Part shown: one piece after another, positions 54,292 to 62,713 of the stretch
Numbering within the stretch: position 1 is the stretch's first letter
Layout of the letters: every line of letters begins with the position of its first letter
NCBI RefSeq assembly: GCF_004365875.1
Contig: NZ_SODF01000001.1
Span: 1,736,001-1,800,000, forward strand
Direction of reading: 5' to 3'
From: Kribbella kalugense
GTDB taxonomy: Bacteria; Actinomycetota; Actinomycetes; Propionibacteriales; Kribbellaceae
DNA: 64,000 nt
The notes under the pieces: model-generated
Database searches by the model: none
Told to the model about the DNA's origin: nothing
The model's input: the letters and a program-made list of their open reading frames with translations, nothing else
Position numbers and translations under genes: made by a program

Positions 54292-55346
54292 CAGCTCAGC
54301 CCCAGCTCCGTGCAGGCCGCCTTGTACTCCGCCGTACAGACATCGGCGATCTTCACCGCGAACCCCGGCTCCTTCAGGACCTCGGCGATGTTCTCCCGCG
54401 TCACGACGGTCGGCGTGAACAGCTGCGACGGCGTGTCGAACAAGGTCGTCTTGCCGGCCGGTTTGTTGCCTTGAGCAAATTCGTGGGCGACGGTGGCGGC
54501 CGCGTCGGCGACGATCTTGATCGGCTTGGAGATGGTGTTGTACTGGTCGCCCGAGATCACCCGCTGCAACGCGGCCAGCTCGGCGTCGTTCCCGGTCACC
54601 GGCGGGACCTTGTCGCCGGCGGCTTTGAAGGCGGCGATCGTCGCGCCGCCGGTGCCGTCGTTCGCGGCGACCACGCCGGCGACCTGGTTCGGGAAGCGGG
54701 TGATCTGGCCGCCGACCCATTCCTGCGCCTTCGGTGGCTGCCAGCCCGGTGTGTCGAACTCAGCCAGGAGCTTGTAGCCGCTCGGATCCACCGCGCTGTG
54801 GATGCCCTTCTTGATCAGGCCGGCCGCGGCGTCGGTCGGTGAGCCGTTGACCTGCAGGATGCCGCCGGTCGCCTTGGTCGCCTTCAGGTGGTCGACCAGC
54901 GACTGGGCGATCATCTGCCCGATCTTCTCGTTGTCGAACGAGATGTAGTAGTCGGCCTTCTTGTCCGGGATCGGGCGGTCGTAGGCGATCACCGGCACGC
55001 CCTGCCCCTGGGCCGTCTGCACGATCGAGGCGGCCGCGGCGGAGTCGACCGGATCGATCACGATCGCCTTCACGCCCTGGGCGAGTACGGAGTTCGCCTG
55101 CTGCTGTTGCTTGGCCGGATCCGCGGCCGCGTTCTGGTAGAGCACCGTGCAGCCGGAGCACAGCTCCTTCATCTTCGCGGTGAACAGCGGTGCGTCGAAC
55201 AGCTCGTACCGGGTCGAGGCGATGTCGGGCATCAGGAAGGCGATCTTCGCGTCGGAACCGCCGCCACCCGTGCCGCCACCGGACCCGCAGCCCGCCGAGG
55301 CCAGCACCATCAGTCCCGCGACAGCCAACACTCCGACACGCCTCAT
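54291..55346 (-). CDS. Sugar-binding lipoprotein (XylF/RbsB type)
   Basis: A 351-residue periplasmic-binding-fold lipoprotein. Signal MRRVGVLAVAGLMVLASAGC, lipobox Cys at 20, then a Gly-rich linker and KIAFLMPDIASTRYELFD. IDPVDSAAAASIV, VIAYDRPIPD and GVVAANDGTGGA are typical of xylose-binding XylF proteins, so xylose is the best guess. The GAGAGGAG site fixes the start. Confidence 0.92.
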   Translation of the reverse strand: MRRVGVLAVAGLMVLASAGCGSGGGTGGGGSDAKIAFLMPDIASTRYELFDAPLFTAKMKELCSGCTVLYQNAAADPAKQQQQANSVLAQGVKAIVIDPVDSAAAASIVQTAQGQGVPVIAYDRPIPDKKADYYISFDNEKIGQMIAQSLVDHLKATKATGGILQVNGSPTDAAAGLIKKGIHSAVDPSGYKLLAEFDTPGWQPPKAQEWVGGQITRFPNQVAGVVAANDGTGGATIAAFKAAGDKVPPVTGNDAELAALQRVISGDQYNTISKPIKIVADAAATVAHEFAQGNKPAGKTTLFDTPSQLFTPTVVTRENIAEVLKEPGFAVKIADVCTAEYKAACTELGLS

Positions 55347-55419
55347 CCGACGGCTCCTCTCAGAGAATCCTGTTAATTTCTCATCGAACCGTGATACAGA
55401 ATCGCAGGAGCGCACACGC

Positions 55420-55425
55420 TGTCAA
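55420..55425 (-). promoter_or_regulatory. Candidate -35 of the xylose-type ABC operon
   Basis: TTGACA on the minus strand, 74 bases upstream of the binding-protein start. GATTCT lies 16 bp downstream as a fair -10. No clear operator was identified. Confidence 0.4.
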
Positions 55426-55443
55426 GACCTGGCCACAGAAAGA

Positions 55444-55472
55444 AACCCCAGCCAGGCGACCTGGCTGGGGTT
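55444..55472 (-). terminator. Rho-independent terminator of the molybdopterin oxidoreductase operon
   Basis: A perfect 13-bp stem (AACCCCAGCCAGG and its complement) with a 3-base loop, followed on the minus strand by TTTCTTTC. It begins 24 bases after the DUF6510 stop. Confidence 0.85.
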
Positions 55473-55496
55473 CGGCGGTGCGGGCTCAGCGACCCA

Positions 55497-55757
55497 TCAC
55501 GTGGTGGGCACTCGCAGGTAGGTGAGGCCTCGGAGGTCGAGGTAGGTGTCGTTGGGGGTGGTAACGATGCGGAGGAGCACCGAATCGCAGCCGACGCAGC
55601 GGGCGACCAGGCCCGGCGCGTCGGCGTACACGCGGGACTCAGCGAACACCGTGGTGTGGCCACAGCCGTTGCATTGGGCGATGGCCGCGGTCAGGTCAAC
55701 CGCGAACAGCTCGCTCAACGGGCCGGCCGCCACATTGCCGTCCAAGTAGTCACTCAT
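55497..55757 (-). CDS. DUF6510 family protein (zinc-ribbon-like)
   Basis: An 86-residue protein with CNGCGH and ARCVGCDS knuckles (two CxxC pairs), probably binding zinc. Such proteins accompany FAD-dependent ferredoxin reductases in actinobacteria. It overlaps the reductase gene by 4 bp (ATGA) and has a good AGGAGG site. It may help assemble or regulate the redox pair. Confidence 0.82.
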   Translation of the reverse strand: MSDYLDGNVAAGPLSELFAVDLTAAIAQCNGCGHTTVFAESRVYADAPGLVARCVGCDSVLLRIVTTPNDTYLDLRGLTYLRVPTT

Positions 55758-56506
55758 CGCGGGCCTCCTGTCGGTCCGAACCGTTCTGTTCTCACCTTCG
55801 CCGGGTCGTGCCCGGCCGCGACCAGCAGGTCCGCCACCGTCTCCACGAACGGCGTCGGCCCGCAGACGTACGTCGTCGCGCCGTCCTCGGGCTTGAAGGC
55901 GTACTGCGAGATCAGGTCGGCGTCGATCCGTCCGATCCGCGGCTCCCCCGCCGGCGCTTCCCGCGTGTACACAAGCCGTACGTCGACATCGTCGGACGCG
56001 GCCAGCTCCTTCAAGTCGCTGACGTAGATGACCGACTCCGGACGACGCACGGAGTACAGCAACCGGGCCTTCGTCGTACTCGCGGCCGCCGCATGGGCAC
56101 GCAGCATCGCCCGTAGTGGAACGACTCCCGATCCCCCGCCGATCAGCTGCACCGGCCCTTCCTGCTCGGGCGTCCACACGAACCAGCCACCGACCGGCCC
56201 ACGGATCTCGAGCGGATCGCCGACCTTCAAGACGTCGACCAGGTACGGCGACACCTCGCCCCGCGGCACCTGCTCCACGGTGAGCTCGATCGTGTCACCA
56301 GTCCAGGCAGAAGCGACCGAGTACGACCGCGAGGCCCGATATCCGTCCTCCGCGGTCAAGCGGACGTCGAGATGCTGCCCAGCCAGATGCCCTTGCCACT
56401 CAGGTACTTCGAGCACCAGCGTCCGAGCGGTCTCCGTCTCACGCCGTACGTCGGTGACCGTGCCAACCTGCCACGTCAGTCGCCGGCGTATCGCTGTTCT
56501 TTCCAT
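55754..56506 (-). CDS. FAD-binding oxidoreductase (ferredoxin-NADP reductase type)
   Basis: A 250-residue reductase. FAD motif RSYSVAS (RxYS), NAD(P) loop GGGSGVVPLRAM and C-terminal YVCGPTPFVE are present; no iron-sulfur domain follows. It probably passes electrons between NAD(P)H and the molybdoenzyme encoded upstream, whose 3' end it overlaps by 31 bp. Confidence 0.9.
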   Translation of the reverse strand: MERTAIRRRLTWQVGTVTDVRRETETARTLVLEVPEWQGHLAGQHLDVRLTAEDGYRASRSYSVASAWTGDTIELTVEQVPRGEVSPYLVDVLKVGDPLEIRGPVGGWFVWTPEQEGPVQLIGGGSGVVPLRAMLRAHAAAASTTKARLLYSVRRPESVIYVSDLKELAASDDVDVRLVYTREAPAGEPRIGRIDADLISQYAFKPEDGATTYVCGPTPFVETVADLLVAAGHDPAKVRTERFGPTGGPR

Positions 56507-57072
56507 GGGTCTCCGTACTCGTGGTAGCCGGCCGTTTCCCAGAAGCCGAGGTCCTCGGTGTCGGACAGCACCAGTCCGCGGACCCACTTGGCGCTCTTCC
56601 AGAAGTACAAGTGCGGCACGAGCAGTCGGGCTGGTCCGCCGTGCTCGGGGTCCAGCGGCTCGTCGTCGTACTCGTAGGCGATCCAGGACTGTCCGTCGAG
56701 CAGGTCCTCCAGCGGCAGATTCGTCGTGTAGCCGCCGTAGCTGTGCGCCATCGCGTAGTCCGCGCCGGTCTCGACGTCCGCGAGCAGCGTGTCGAGCGAG
56801 ACACCCTTCCAGGTCGTCTGCAGCTTCGACCAGCGGGTCACGCAGTGGATGTCCTTGGTGATCTCCTCGGCCGGCAGCGCCATCAGCGCGGGCCAGTCCC
56901 ACCGGTACATCTCGCCGGACTCGGTGGTGACGGTGAATTCCCAGTGCTCGGTCCGGACGTGCGGTGTCGGTCCTGCCGACAGGACCGGAAACTCGTGCGT
57001 CAGGTACTGCCCCGGCGGAAGCTCCGTTCCACCTCGCCGGCGACCGGTGAATCCAGGCGACACGATGTTCAT
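56476..57072 (-). CDS. Molybdopterin-dependent oxidoreductase (sulfite oxidase fold)
   Basis: A 198-residue protein with the sulfite oxidase/YedY molybdopterin domain. The Mo-ligating Cys is C77 (DIHCVTRWSK). WKGVSLDTLL and AHSYGGYTTNLPLEDL are conserved. There is no twin-arginine signal, so it stays in the cytoplasm, unlike MsrP/YedY. Natural substrate unknown; sulfoxide reduction or sulfite oxidation are possible. The start ATG follows GAGGGAGG. Confidence 0.87.
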   Translation of the reverse strand: MNIVSPGFTGRRRGGTELPPGQYLTHEFPVLSAGPTPHVRTEHWEFTVTTESGEMYRWDWPALMALPAEEITKDIHCVTRWSKLQTTWKGVSLDTLLADVETGADYAMAHSYGGYTTNLPLEDLLDGQSWIAYEYDDEPLDPEHGGPARLLVPHLYFWKSAKWVRGLVLSDTEDLGFWETAGYHEYGDPWKEQRYAGD

Positions 57073-57334
57073 GACGACCTCCCTCGACTCCTTGAAGCAG
57101 TCAACCACTCCGACGCGCCGGGCGGGAGTACCGCAGGCGCTGGGGCGAGTAAGGATGGCAGTATCGGGTACTGGGGGTGCCTGGGGACGACCAGACCCAC
57201 GAGTCGAGAGACCAGGCCCGACGCGGCTGCGGAAAGTATTGACGATGACGCGCGGCGCGATCAGCAACGCTTCGATGATCCGGCCGCTAGGGTGGACCAT
57301 CCGCCCAGTGGCGGTTCAAGGGTGGGCGGGACGG
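57073..57334. other. Divergent promoter region, molybdoenzyme/GAF-ANTAR
   Basis: 262 bp without a gene. TAGGGT at 57288-57293 is a candidate -10 for the GAF-ANTAR genes; TTGACG at 57239 is too far from it to be its -35. A TTGACT lies near the molybdoenzyme start on the minus strand. I see no clear dyad or ANTAR-type twin hairpin. Confidence 0.4.
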
Positions 57335-58162
57335 GTGGATCACGACCGTAGTGCAAGGGTCTGGGGGGCGATCAGGGCCGTCGCTGACGGCGATCGCGCT
57401 GCCCTGTCGTTGCAGCACGCTGTGGTTGCTTGCGCGCAGGCCCTTTCTGCCGCGGGTGCGGGTCTGGCGATGAGCCGCAACGGCGGTCTGCTCGAGCCGC
57501 TGCTGGCCACCGACGTGGTGATCGGTGAACTGGACGAGCTGCAGTTCGAGTTGGGCGAAGGGCCGAGCAGCGACGCGGCCGCGACCAGTTCGCCGGTGCT
57601 CGAAGCGGATCTGGCCGGCCTCGAGGCCGGGCAGCGGTGGCCGGCGTTCGCTGCGGCCGGTGCCGACCGGGGTTTCCGCGGCGTCTTCGCCTTCCCGGTG
57701 ACAGCCGGCGCGGCCAGGCTCGGCGTACTAACCATTTACCGGCGGGAGCCGGGACCGCTGCAGAGTGACCAGGTAGCGGACGCCTTGGTGTTCGCCGACG
57801 CCATCTTCGTGCTCGCTCTGGACCATCGCCAAGGTGTCAGCGCGGAGCTGGGCGAGGTGATCGAGACTGCGTTCACCGCCCGGCGGGCCGAGGTCCACCA
57901 GGCCGCCGGCCGGCTCGCGTCCCAGCAGCGCATCAGTGTGACCGATGCGCTCGCCCGCCTGCGTGCTCACGCCTACAGCAGTGGAATGTCGTTGCACACC
58001 GTCGCCATCGATGTGATGGCCGACCGCCTTCAGCTGGACAGTGACCTCGCTGCCGGCGGTGCCCCACCCAGGACCGCTCCGAATTGGCCGCCGACGAACG
58101 GACGATCCCATCCCCACGCGACAGACAATGGACAGGACGAGAAGGAACAGGAGGAGGACTGA
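57335..58162 (+). CDS. GAF-ANTAR domain regulator 1
   Basis: About 275 residues. A GAF sensor (approx. 20-160, GAGLAMSRNGGLLEPLLATD, FRGVFAFPVTAGAARLGVLTIY) is followed by an ANTAR RNA-binding domain (AEVHQAAGRLASQQRISVTDALARLRAHAYSSG). ANTAR proteins prevent transcription termination by gripping paired hairpins in leader RNA. It ends with an acidic Gln/Glu tail. The start is uncertain (GTG 57335, or ATG 57245). TGATG overlap with the next gene. Confidence 0.85.
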   Translation: MDHDRSARVWGAIRAVADGDRAALSLQHAVVACAQALSAAGAGLAMSRNGGLLEPLLATDVVIGELDELQFELGEGPSSDAAATSSPVLEADLAGLEAGQRWPAFAAAGADRGFRGVFAFPVTAGAARLGVLTIYRREPGPLQSDQVADALVFADAIFVLALDHRQGVSAELGEVIETAFTARRAEVHQAAGRLASQQRISVTDALARLRAHAYSSGMSLHTVAIDVMADRLQLDSDLAAGGAPPRTAPNWPPTNGRSHPHATDNGQDEKEQEED

Positions 58163-58884
58163 TGATTGCATCTGACCGTAGGGTGCGCGAGGTGTTCATC
58201 GAGCTGTCGGACACTCTCGTCGACGACTTCGACATCATCGAGTTCCTGGACCGGCTCGCCGCGCACTGCAGTGAGTTGCTGGGCGTATCGGCCTGCGGCA
58301 TCCTGCTCGCCGATCATCACGGCGCGCTGAACCTGGTCGCCGCCTCCAGCGAGGAGGCGCGGATGGTCGAGCTGACCCAGGTCCAGAACTCCGAAGGCCC
58401 GTGTATGGACGCGTTCCGCACCGGACATCCGGTGCAGGTCGCGGACCTCCGGGAAGCCCGCATCCGCTGGCCTCGCTTCACCGGGGCCGCTGTCGACGCC
58501 GGTTACCTGTCGGTGCAGGCACTTCCGATGCGGCTGCGGTCCACGGTGCTCGGCGCGGTGAATCTGTTCAGCCAGTCCACCGGGCAACTGGACACCGACA
58601 CCATCACCTTGGGGCAGGCGCTCGCCGACGCGGCCACCATCGGCATCGTGCACCAGCGTGCGCTGGCGCGCCAGGAGATCGTCACCGAACAGCTCCAGAC
58701 CGCTTTGAACAGCCGGATCCTGATCGAGCAGGCGAAGGGATTCCTGAGCCACAGCATCGATATCGGTGTCGACGAGGCGTTCGCCCTGATGCGTTCGTAC
58801 GCCCGGGCCAACAACCGCCGGCTGACCGATGTTGCCGATGACATCGTTCAGGCCAGGCTCAGGCTGCCTCGGCCGACCGGGTAA
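58162..58884 (+). CDS. GAF-ANTAR domain regulator 2
   Basis: A 240-residue protein. N-terminal GAF (VSACGILLADHHGALNLVAAS, SEGPCMDAFRTGHPVQV) and C-terminal ANTAR (SRILIEQAKGFLSHSIDIGVDEAFALMRSYA). It is related to, but not identical with, the gene before it; the ATG overlaps its stop, so they arose by tandem duplication and are made together. Ligand and RNA targets unknown. Confidence 0.92.
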   Translation: MIASDRRVREVFIELSDTLVDDFDIIEFLDRLAAHCSELLGVSACGILLADHHGALNLVAASSEEARMVELTQVQNSEGPCMDAFRTGHPVQVADLREARIRWPRFTGAAVDAGYLSVQALPMRLRSTVLGAVNLFSQSTGQLDTDTITLGQALADAATIGIVHQRALARQEIVTEQLQTALNSRILIEQAKGFLSHSIDIGVDEAFALMRSYARANNRRLTDVADDIVQARLRLPRPTG

Positions 58885-59111
58885 TCGCAACAAACTGTGG
58901 TCACGTACAGCTAGACCAGTTACGCTGAACCTGCCTGTTCGGGCATGCCCAAGACCTCGGCGCCTGGTGTGTCGCTCCGCTGGGAGGGGTTGGGTGCGAG
59001 ACATCGGTTGATCAGCACAGGACGCTCGCACCGCCTGGCTGATGATCAGGCGCAGGACCCCGTCGCAACGGCGCCACCCGCGTGCGCACCGGGCGACGGG
59101 TTCCTCTGCGT

Positions 59112-60254
59112 CTACACGCCCATCGTCCGGCCGATGATTTCCTTCATGATTTCGGTGGTGCCGCCGTAGATCGTCTGGATGCGGGTGTCGAGGTACGCCT
59201 TCGCGATCGGATACTCCGTCATGAAGCCGTAGCCGCCGTGGAGTTGGAGGCAACGGTCGACGACCTTCTTCTGGAGTTCGGTCGTCCACCACTTGGCCAT
59301 CGCGGCCTCGGCCACGGTCAGCGTGCCGGCGATCAGTTCCTGGATGCAGCGGTCGACGAAAACCCGGGCGATCTGGGTCTCGGTGGCGAGCTCCGCGAGT
59401 ACGAAGCGGCTGTTCTGGAAGGAGCCGATCGGGCGGCCGAAGGCCTTGCGATCCTTCGCATAGCGCAGAGTGTCGGCGAGCATGTTCTCGCAGGCGGCGG
59501 CCGCGACCACGGCGATGGTGAGTCTTTCCTGAGGCAGCTTCTCCATCAGGTAGACGAAGCCCTTGCCCTCTTCGCCGAGCAGGTTCTCCGCCGGCACCCG
59601 GACGTCGTCGAAGAACAGTTCCGCGGTGTCCTGTGCCTTGAGGCCGATCTTGTCCAGGTTCCGCCCGCGTTCGAAACCGGGCATGCCGCGCTCGACGACG
59701 AGCAATGAAATCCCTTGCGCACCGGCGTCCGGATCGGTCTTGGCCACAACGATCACCAGGTCGGCGAGGATTCCGTTCGAAATGAACGTCTTCTGCCCGT
59801 TCAGCACGTAGTGGTCGCCGTCGCGGCGCGCGGTGGTCTGGATGCCCTGCAGATCACTCCCAGCGCCCGGCTCGGTCATCGCGATCGCGGTGATCGTCTC
59901 CCCGGAGCAGAACGCGGGCAGCCAGCGCGCCTTCTGCTCGTCGGTCGCATAGTCCAGCAGGTACGCCGAGTTGATGTCGGTGTGGATCGTGAAGCCGACC
60001 CCACTCGCGCGCACTCGCGTCAGTTCCTCGATCAGCACGGTGTTGAACCGGAAGTCCCGAACCCCACCCCCGCCGTATTCCTCCGGCATCATGAAGCCGA
60101 GCAGGCCTGCGTCACCGGCGGCGGTCCACAGTTCGCGCGGGACGATCCCGGCGTCCTCCCAGCTGTCGTGGTGCGGGACGATCTCCTTTTCGCAGAAGGC
60201 GCGAACGGTCTCCCGGAAGGCTTCGTGATCGGCGTCGAAGAGCTGACGTTCCAC
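59112..60254 (-). CDS. Acyl-CoA dehydrogenase
   Basis: A 380-residue FAD flavoenzyme. Seen: AIAMTEPGAGSDLQGI, TFISNGILADLVIVVA, RKAFGRPIGSFQ and the C-terminal YGGTTEIMKEIIGR. The usual catalytic Glu of the YEGT position is Gly here; E243 in LPQERL is the probable base, as in isovaleryl-CoA or long-chain dehydrogenases. It lies 14 bp after the CoA-transferase gene, in one operon. A short C-terminal hairpin follows at about 59030. Confidence 0.92.
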   Translation of the reverse strand: MERQLFDADHEAFRETVRAFCEKEIVPHHDSWEDAGIVPRELWTAAGDAGLLGFMMPEEYGGGGVRDFRFNTVLIEELTRVRASGVGFTIHTDINSAYLLDYATDEQKARWLPAFCSGETITAIAMTEPGAGSDLQGIQTTARRDGDHYVLNGQKTFISNGILADLVIVVAKTDPDAGAQGISLLVVERGMPGFERGRNLDKIGLKAQDTAELFFDDVRVPAENLLGEEGKGFVYLMEKLPQERLTIAVVAAAACENMLADTLRYAKDRKAFGRPIGSFQNSRFVLAELATETQIARVFVDRCIQELIAGTLTVAEAAMAKWWTTELQKKVVDRCLQLHGGYGFMTEYPIAKAYLDTRIQTIYGGTTEIMKEIIGRTMGV

Positions 60255-60268
60255 GGGCGGTGTTCCTC

Positions 60269-61390
60269 TCAGTTCTGTACGGCGGCGCCGGAATCCAGCA
60301 GGTTGTCGATCTCGGTGATTCCCCAGTCGGCCAGAGCCTCCCGGGTGTGTTCGCCCGGTCGGGCGGGCGGTCGGTCCAGGCTGGTCGGCGTACGGTCGAA
60401 GCGTGGTGCGGGCGCGGCCTGCCGGACTCCGTGGTGGTCCACAAAGGTGCCTCGGGCAACGAGATGCGGGTGATCGGCGGCGAGCGGCAACACTGGCGTG
60501 ACGCAGGCGTCCGAGCCGTCGAACAGGTCAGCCCACTCGGCCTGTGTGCGTTGCCGGAATGTCTCGGTAAGGACCTTGCGCAGCTCGGGCCACTGGGCCG
60601 GGTCGTTGCGATCCGGTGCGTCGAGACCGAGCTTGTCGATCAGCTCGGCGTAGAACTGCGGCTCGAGCGCCCCGACCGCGACATGCTTCCCGTCGGCCGT
60701 CTCGTACACGTCGTAGAACGGCGCGCCCGTGTCGAGCAGGTTCGTCCCGCGCTCCTGCCGCCAGGATCCGGCCGCCAGCGCGCCGAGCAGCATCGTGGTC
60801 AGATGCGCCGAGCCGTCGACGATCGCCGCGTCCACGACCTGTCCTTGACCACTGCGCTGCGCCTCGTGCAGCGCCGCGAGTACGCCGATCACCAGGTAGA
60901 GCGAGCCACCGGCGAAGTCACCGAGCAGGTTCGCCGGCACCTGCGGCGGCCCACCGGCCCGACCGATCAGATGCAGCGCACCCGACAGTGCGAGGTAGTC
61001 GATGTCGTGCCCGGCGGTCTGGGCAAGCGGACCGTCCTGGCCCCAGCCGGTCATCCGCCCGTACACCAGCCGCGGATTGATCGCGTGGCAGTCGTCCGGC
61101 CCGAGCCCGAGCCGTTCGGCAACGCCCGGCCGGAACCCTTCGACGAGTACGTCGGCCTGCGCGACAAGCCGCCGTACGACGTCGACCGCCGCGGGTTGCT
61201 TCAGGTCCAGGGCCGCACTCCGGCGACCGCGGTTCAGCAGGTCGAGCTCCGGTGGACCGAGGGACGGGCCGCCGCCGGGGCGATCGATGCGCAGTACTTC
61301 GGCGCCGAGCTCGGCCAGCATCATGCACGCGAACGGCGCCGGACCGATCCCGGCCAGCTCGACCACCTTCACGCCCTCGAGTGGACCCAT
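60269..61390 (-). CDS. CaiB/BaiF CoA-transferase family protein (alpha-methylacyl-CoA racemase-like)
   Basis: A 373-residue protein. The racemase pair is visible as H128 (GHDIDYLALSG) and D158 (GDFAGGSLYLV), favouring 2-methylacyl-CoA racemase (Mcr/AMACR) over transferase. It would prepare branched acyl-CoA or steroid side chains for the dehydrogenase that follows. Its promoter matches that of fadA. The -35 overlaps the stop codon of the NmrA-like gene. Confidence 0.9.
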   Translation of the reverse strand: MGPLEGVKVVELAGIGPAPFACMMLAELGAEVLRIDRPGGGPSLGPPELDLLNRGRRSAALDLKQPAAVDVVRRLVAQADVLVEGFRPGVAERLGLGPDDCHAINPRLVYGRMTGWGQDGPLAQTAGHDIDYLALSGALHLIGRAGGPPQVPANLLGDFAGGSLYLVIGVLAALHEAQRSGQGQVVDAAIVDGSAHLTTMLLGALAAGSWRQERGTNLLDTGAPFYDVYETADGKHVAVGALEPQFYAELIDKLGLDAPDRNDPAQWPELRKVLTETFRQRTQAEWADLFDGSDACVTPVLPLAADHPHLVARGTFVDHHGVRQAAPAPRFDRTPTSLDRPPARPGEHTREALADWGITEIDNLLDSGAAVQN

Positions 61391-61397
61391 GGACGCT

Positions 61398-61428
61398 ATT
61401 GTGACAGTGCAACTGTCACAGTCGTCAA
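61398..61428 (-). promoter_or_regulatory. MerR-type promoter of the racemase-dehydrogenase operon
   Basis: On the minus strand: TTGACG (61428-61423), a 19-bp spacer, CACAAT (61403-61398), 7 bases, then the ATG. A perfect dyad of 9-bp arms TGTGACAGT and ACTGTCACA with 3 bp between lies at 61400-61420. Confidence 0.78.
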
Positions 61429-62150
61429 GTCAACGTGCTGAGGTACTCCGCGAAGGTGGTGCGACCGTACGCCGGTCCGTCGACCGTTGCCGCGCCGTTC
61501 GCATACTCCCGGAAGATCCGGCCCGGAAGCTTGAGTGGAACCACCGGGCGGCGCACACCCCGAGCCTGTTTCCAGAGGCGCGCCAACTCGGGCACCGACA
61601 GTCGTTCCGGACCGCCGATGTCAGCGGCTCGTCCGTTGACCGGCGGCTGGTCGACCAGCTCCGCGAGCCGCTCAGCCACGTCGTCGACCGCGATCGGCTG
61701 CAGCGGGACGGCCGGCGCGAGGACCGCGGGCAGGAACCGCTGGACGGTCAGGACGCGGTCGACGAGATTGTGGAACTGGGTCGCTCGCAAGATTGTGTAC
61801 GGCAGGCCGGACTCGGCGACCAGTCGCTCGGCCTCCAACTTGTGACGGTAGTAGGCGACTGGAATCCGGTCGATCCCTGCGATCGACATCATCAGGAGAT
61901 GCTTCACGCCTTCAGACGCGGCCAGCAGATTGCGGGTCTGCTGAACGTCCTTGCTGCCCAGACTGGTGGCGAGGTGCACGATCACGTCCGATCCGGCGAC
62001 CGCAGCCAAACCCTCGCCGGTGGTGAGGTCAGCAACGACGCGATCGGGTCCAGGCTTCCGGCTGAGCACCCTGACCTGGCGATCGGCCAGCCGGGCCACG
62101 GTCGGCCGACCAAGCGTGCCAGTACCGCCGGTGACAAGGATGGACGTCAT
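61425..62150 (-). CDS. NmrA/NAD(P)H-binding SDR-like protein
   Basis: A 241-residue Rossmann protein. The GTGGTGTLG-type loop ILVTGGTGTLGRPTV starts at residue 4; VIVHLATSLG, HKLEAERLVAESGLPYTILRATQFH and a C-terminal part are typical of atypical SDRs (NmrA/SDR_a5). The catalytic YxxxK is replaced by YYRHK. A sensor or reductase role is possible. It overlaps the DinB gene by 4 bp. Confidence 0.87.
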   Translation of the reverse strand: MTSILVTGGTGTLGRPTVARLADRQVRVLSRKPGPDRVVADLTTGEGLAAVAGSDVIVHLATSLGSKDVQQTRNLLAASEGVKHLLMMSIAGIDRIPVAYYRHKLEAERLVAESGLPYTILRATQFHNLVDRVLTVQRFLPAVLAPAVPLQPIAVDDVAERLAELVDQPPVNGRAADIGGPERLSVPELARLWKQARGVRRPVVPLKLPGRIFREYANGAATVDGPAYGRTTFAEYLSTLT

Positions 62151-62713
62151 GTGCGCCGCTCGAACGTCTCTGCGGCGCGCTGGATTGTCGTGTAGTACTC
62201 CGACCAGCCGGTCTCGTCGAGGAGGTCCGCGTCCTTGCCGCCCTGGCCGTCGATCAGTTCGCGGATGATGTCCGCATGGCCGGCGTGGTGCGCCGTTTCG
62301 TCCACGACCCGGATCAGCAACGCGCCGAACGTCGTACTGCGTTTGTCCTCGGACCAATGCGGTACTTCGGCCGGCTGGTCGAGCTCGAACTCCGCGATCG
62401 AGCGGTCGCTGTGGGCGCAGGCCTCCCGGTAGAGACCGGTGAGGTACTCCGTCGACTCGGTCGGCTTGGCCCACATGTCCGCGCCTTCCCAGACCGAGCC
62501 GTCCGCCTCCCACGGCAGTACGTCGGCCGGCGGGCGACCCACGCTGGTCCCGAGGTACACGTACTCGATACCGACCAGGTGCTTCACCAGCCCAAGCAGA
62601 TTGGTCCCGGACGGCACGAGCGGCCGTCGCCGGTCGTACTCGCTCAGCCCGTCGAGCTTGGCGAGCATCAACGCCCGGGTGTCCTGGAGATACTTCTGCA
62701 GTTCGGTCTTCAC
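62147..62713 (-). CDS. DinB family protein (DUF664)
   Basis: A 188-residue four-helix DinB-like protein. Metal-binding His residues: H at LGLVKHLVG and HHAGHADIIREL. In actinobacteria such proteins include mycothiol-dependent enzymes; the activity here is unknown. GTG start overlapping the cobQ stop as GTGA; ATGA overlap with the NmrA-like gene. Confidence 0.88.
   Translation of the reverse strand: MKTELQKYLQDTRALMLAKLDGLSEYDRRRPLVPSGTNLLGLVKHLVGIEYVYLGTSVGRPPADVLPWEADGSVWEGADMWAKPTESTEYLTGLYREACAHSDRSIAEFELDQPAEVPHWSEDKRSTTFGALLIRVVDETAHHAGHADIIRELIDGQGGKDADLLDETGWSEYYTTIQRAAETFERRT

Noticed and set aside
58945..59169. Possible 74-residue gene on the plus strand
   Set aside because: Low-complexity content, overlaps the acyl-CoA dehydrogenase 3' end, and no ribosome site or good -10 box.
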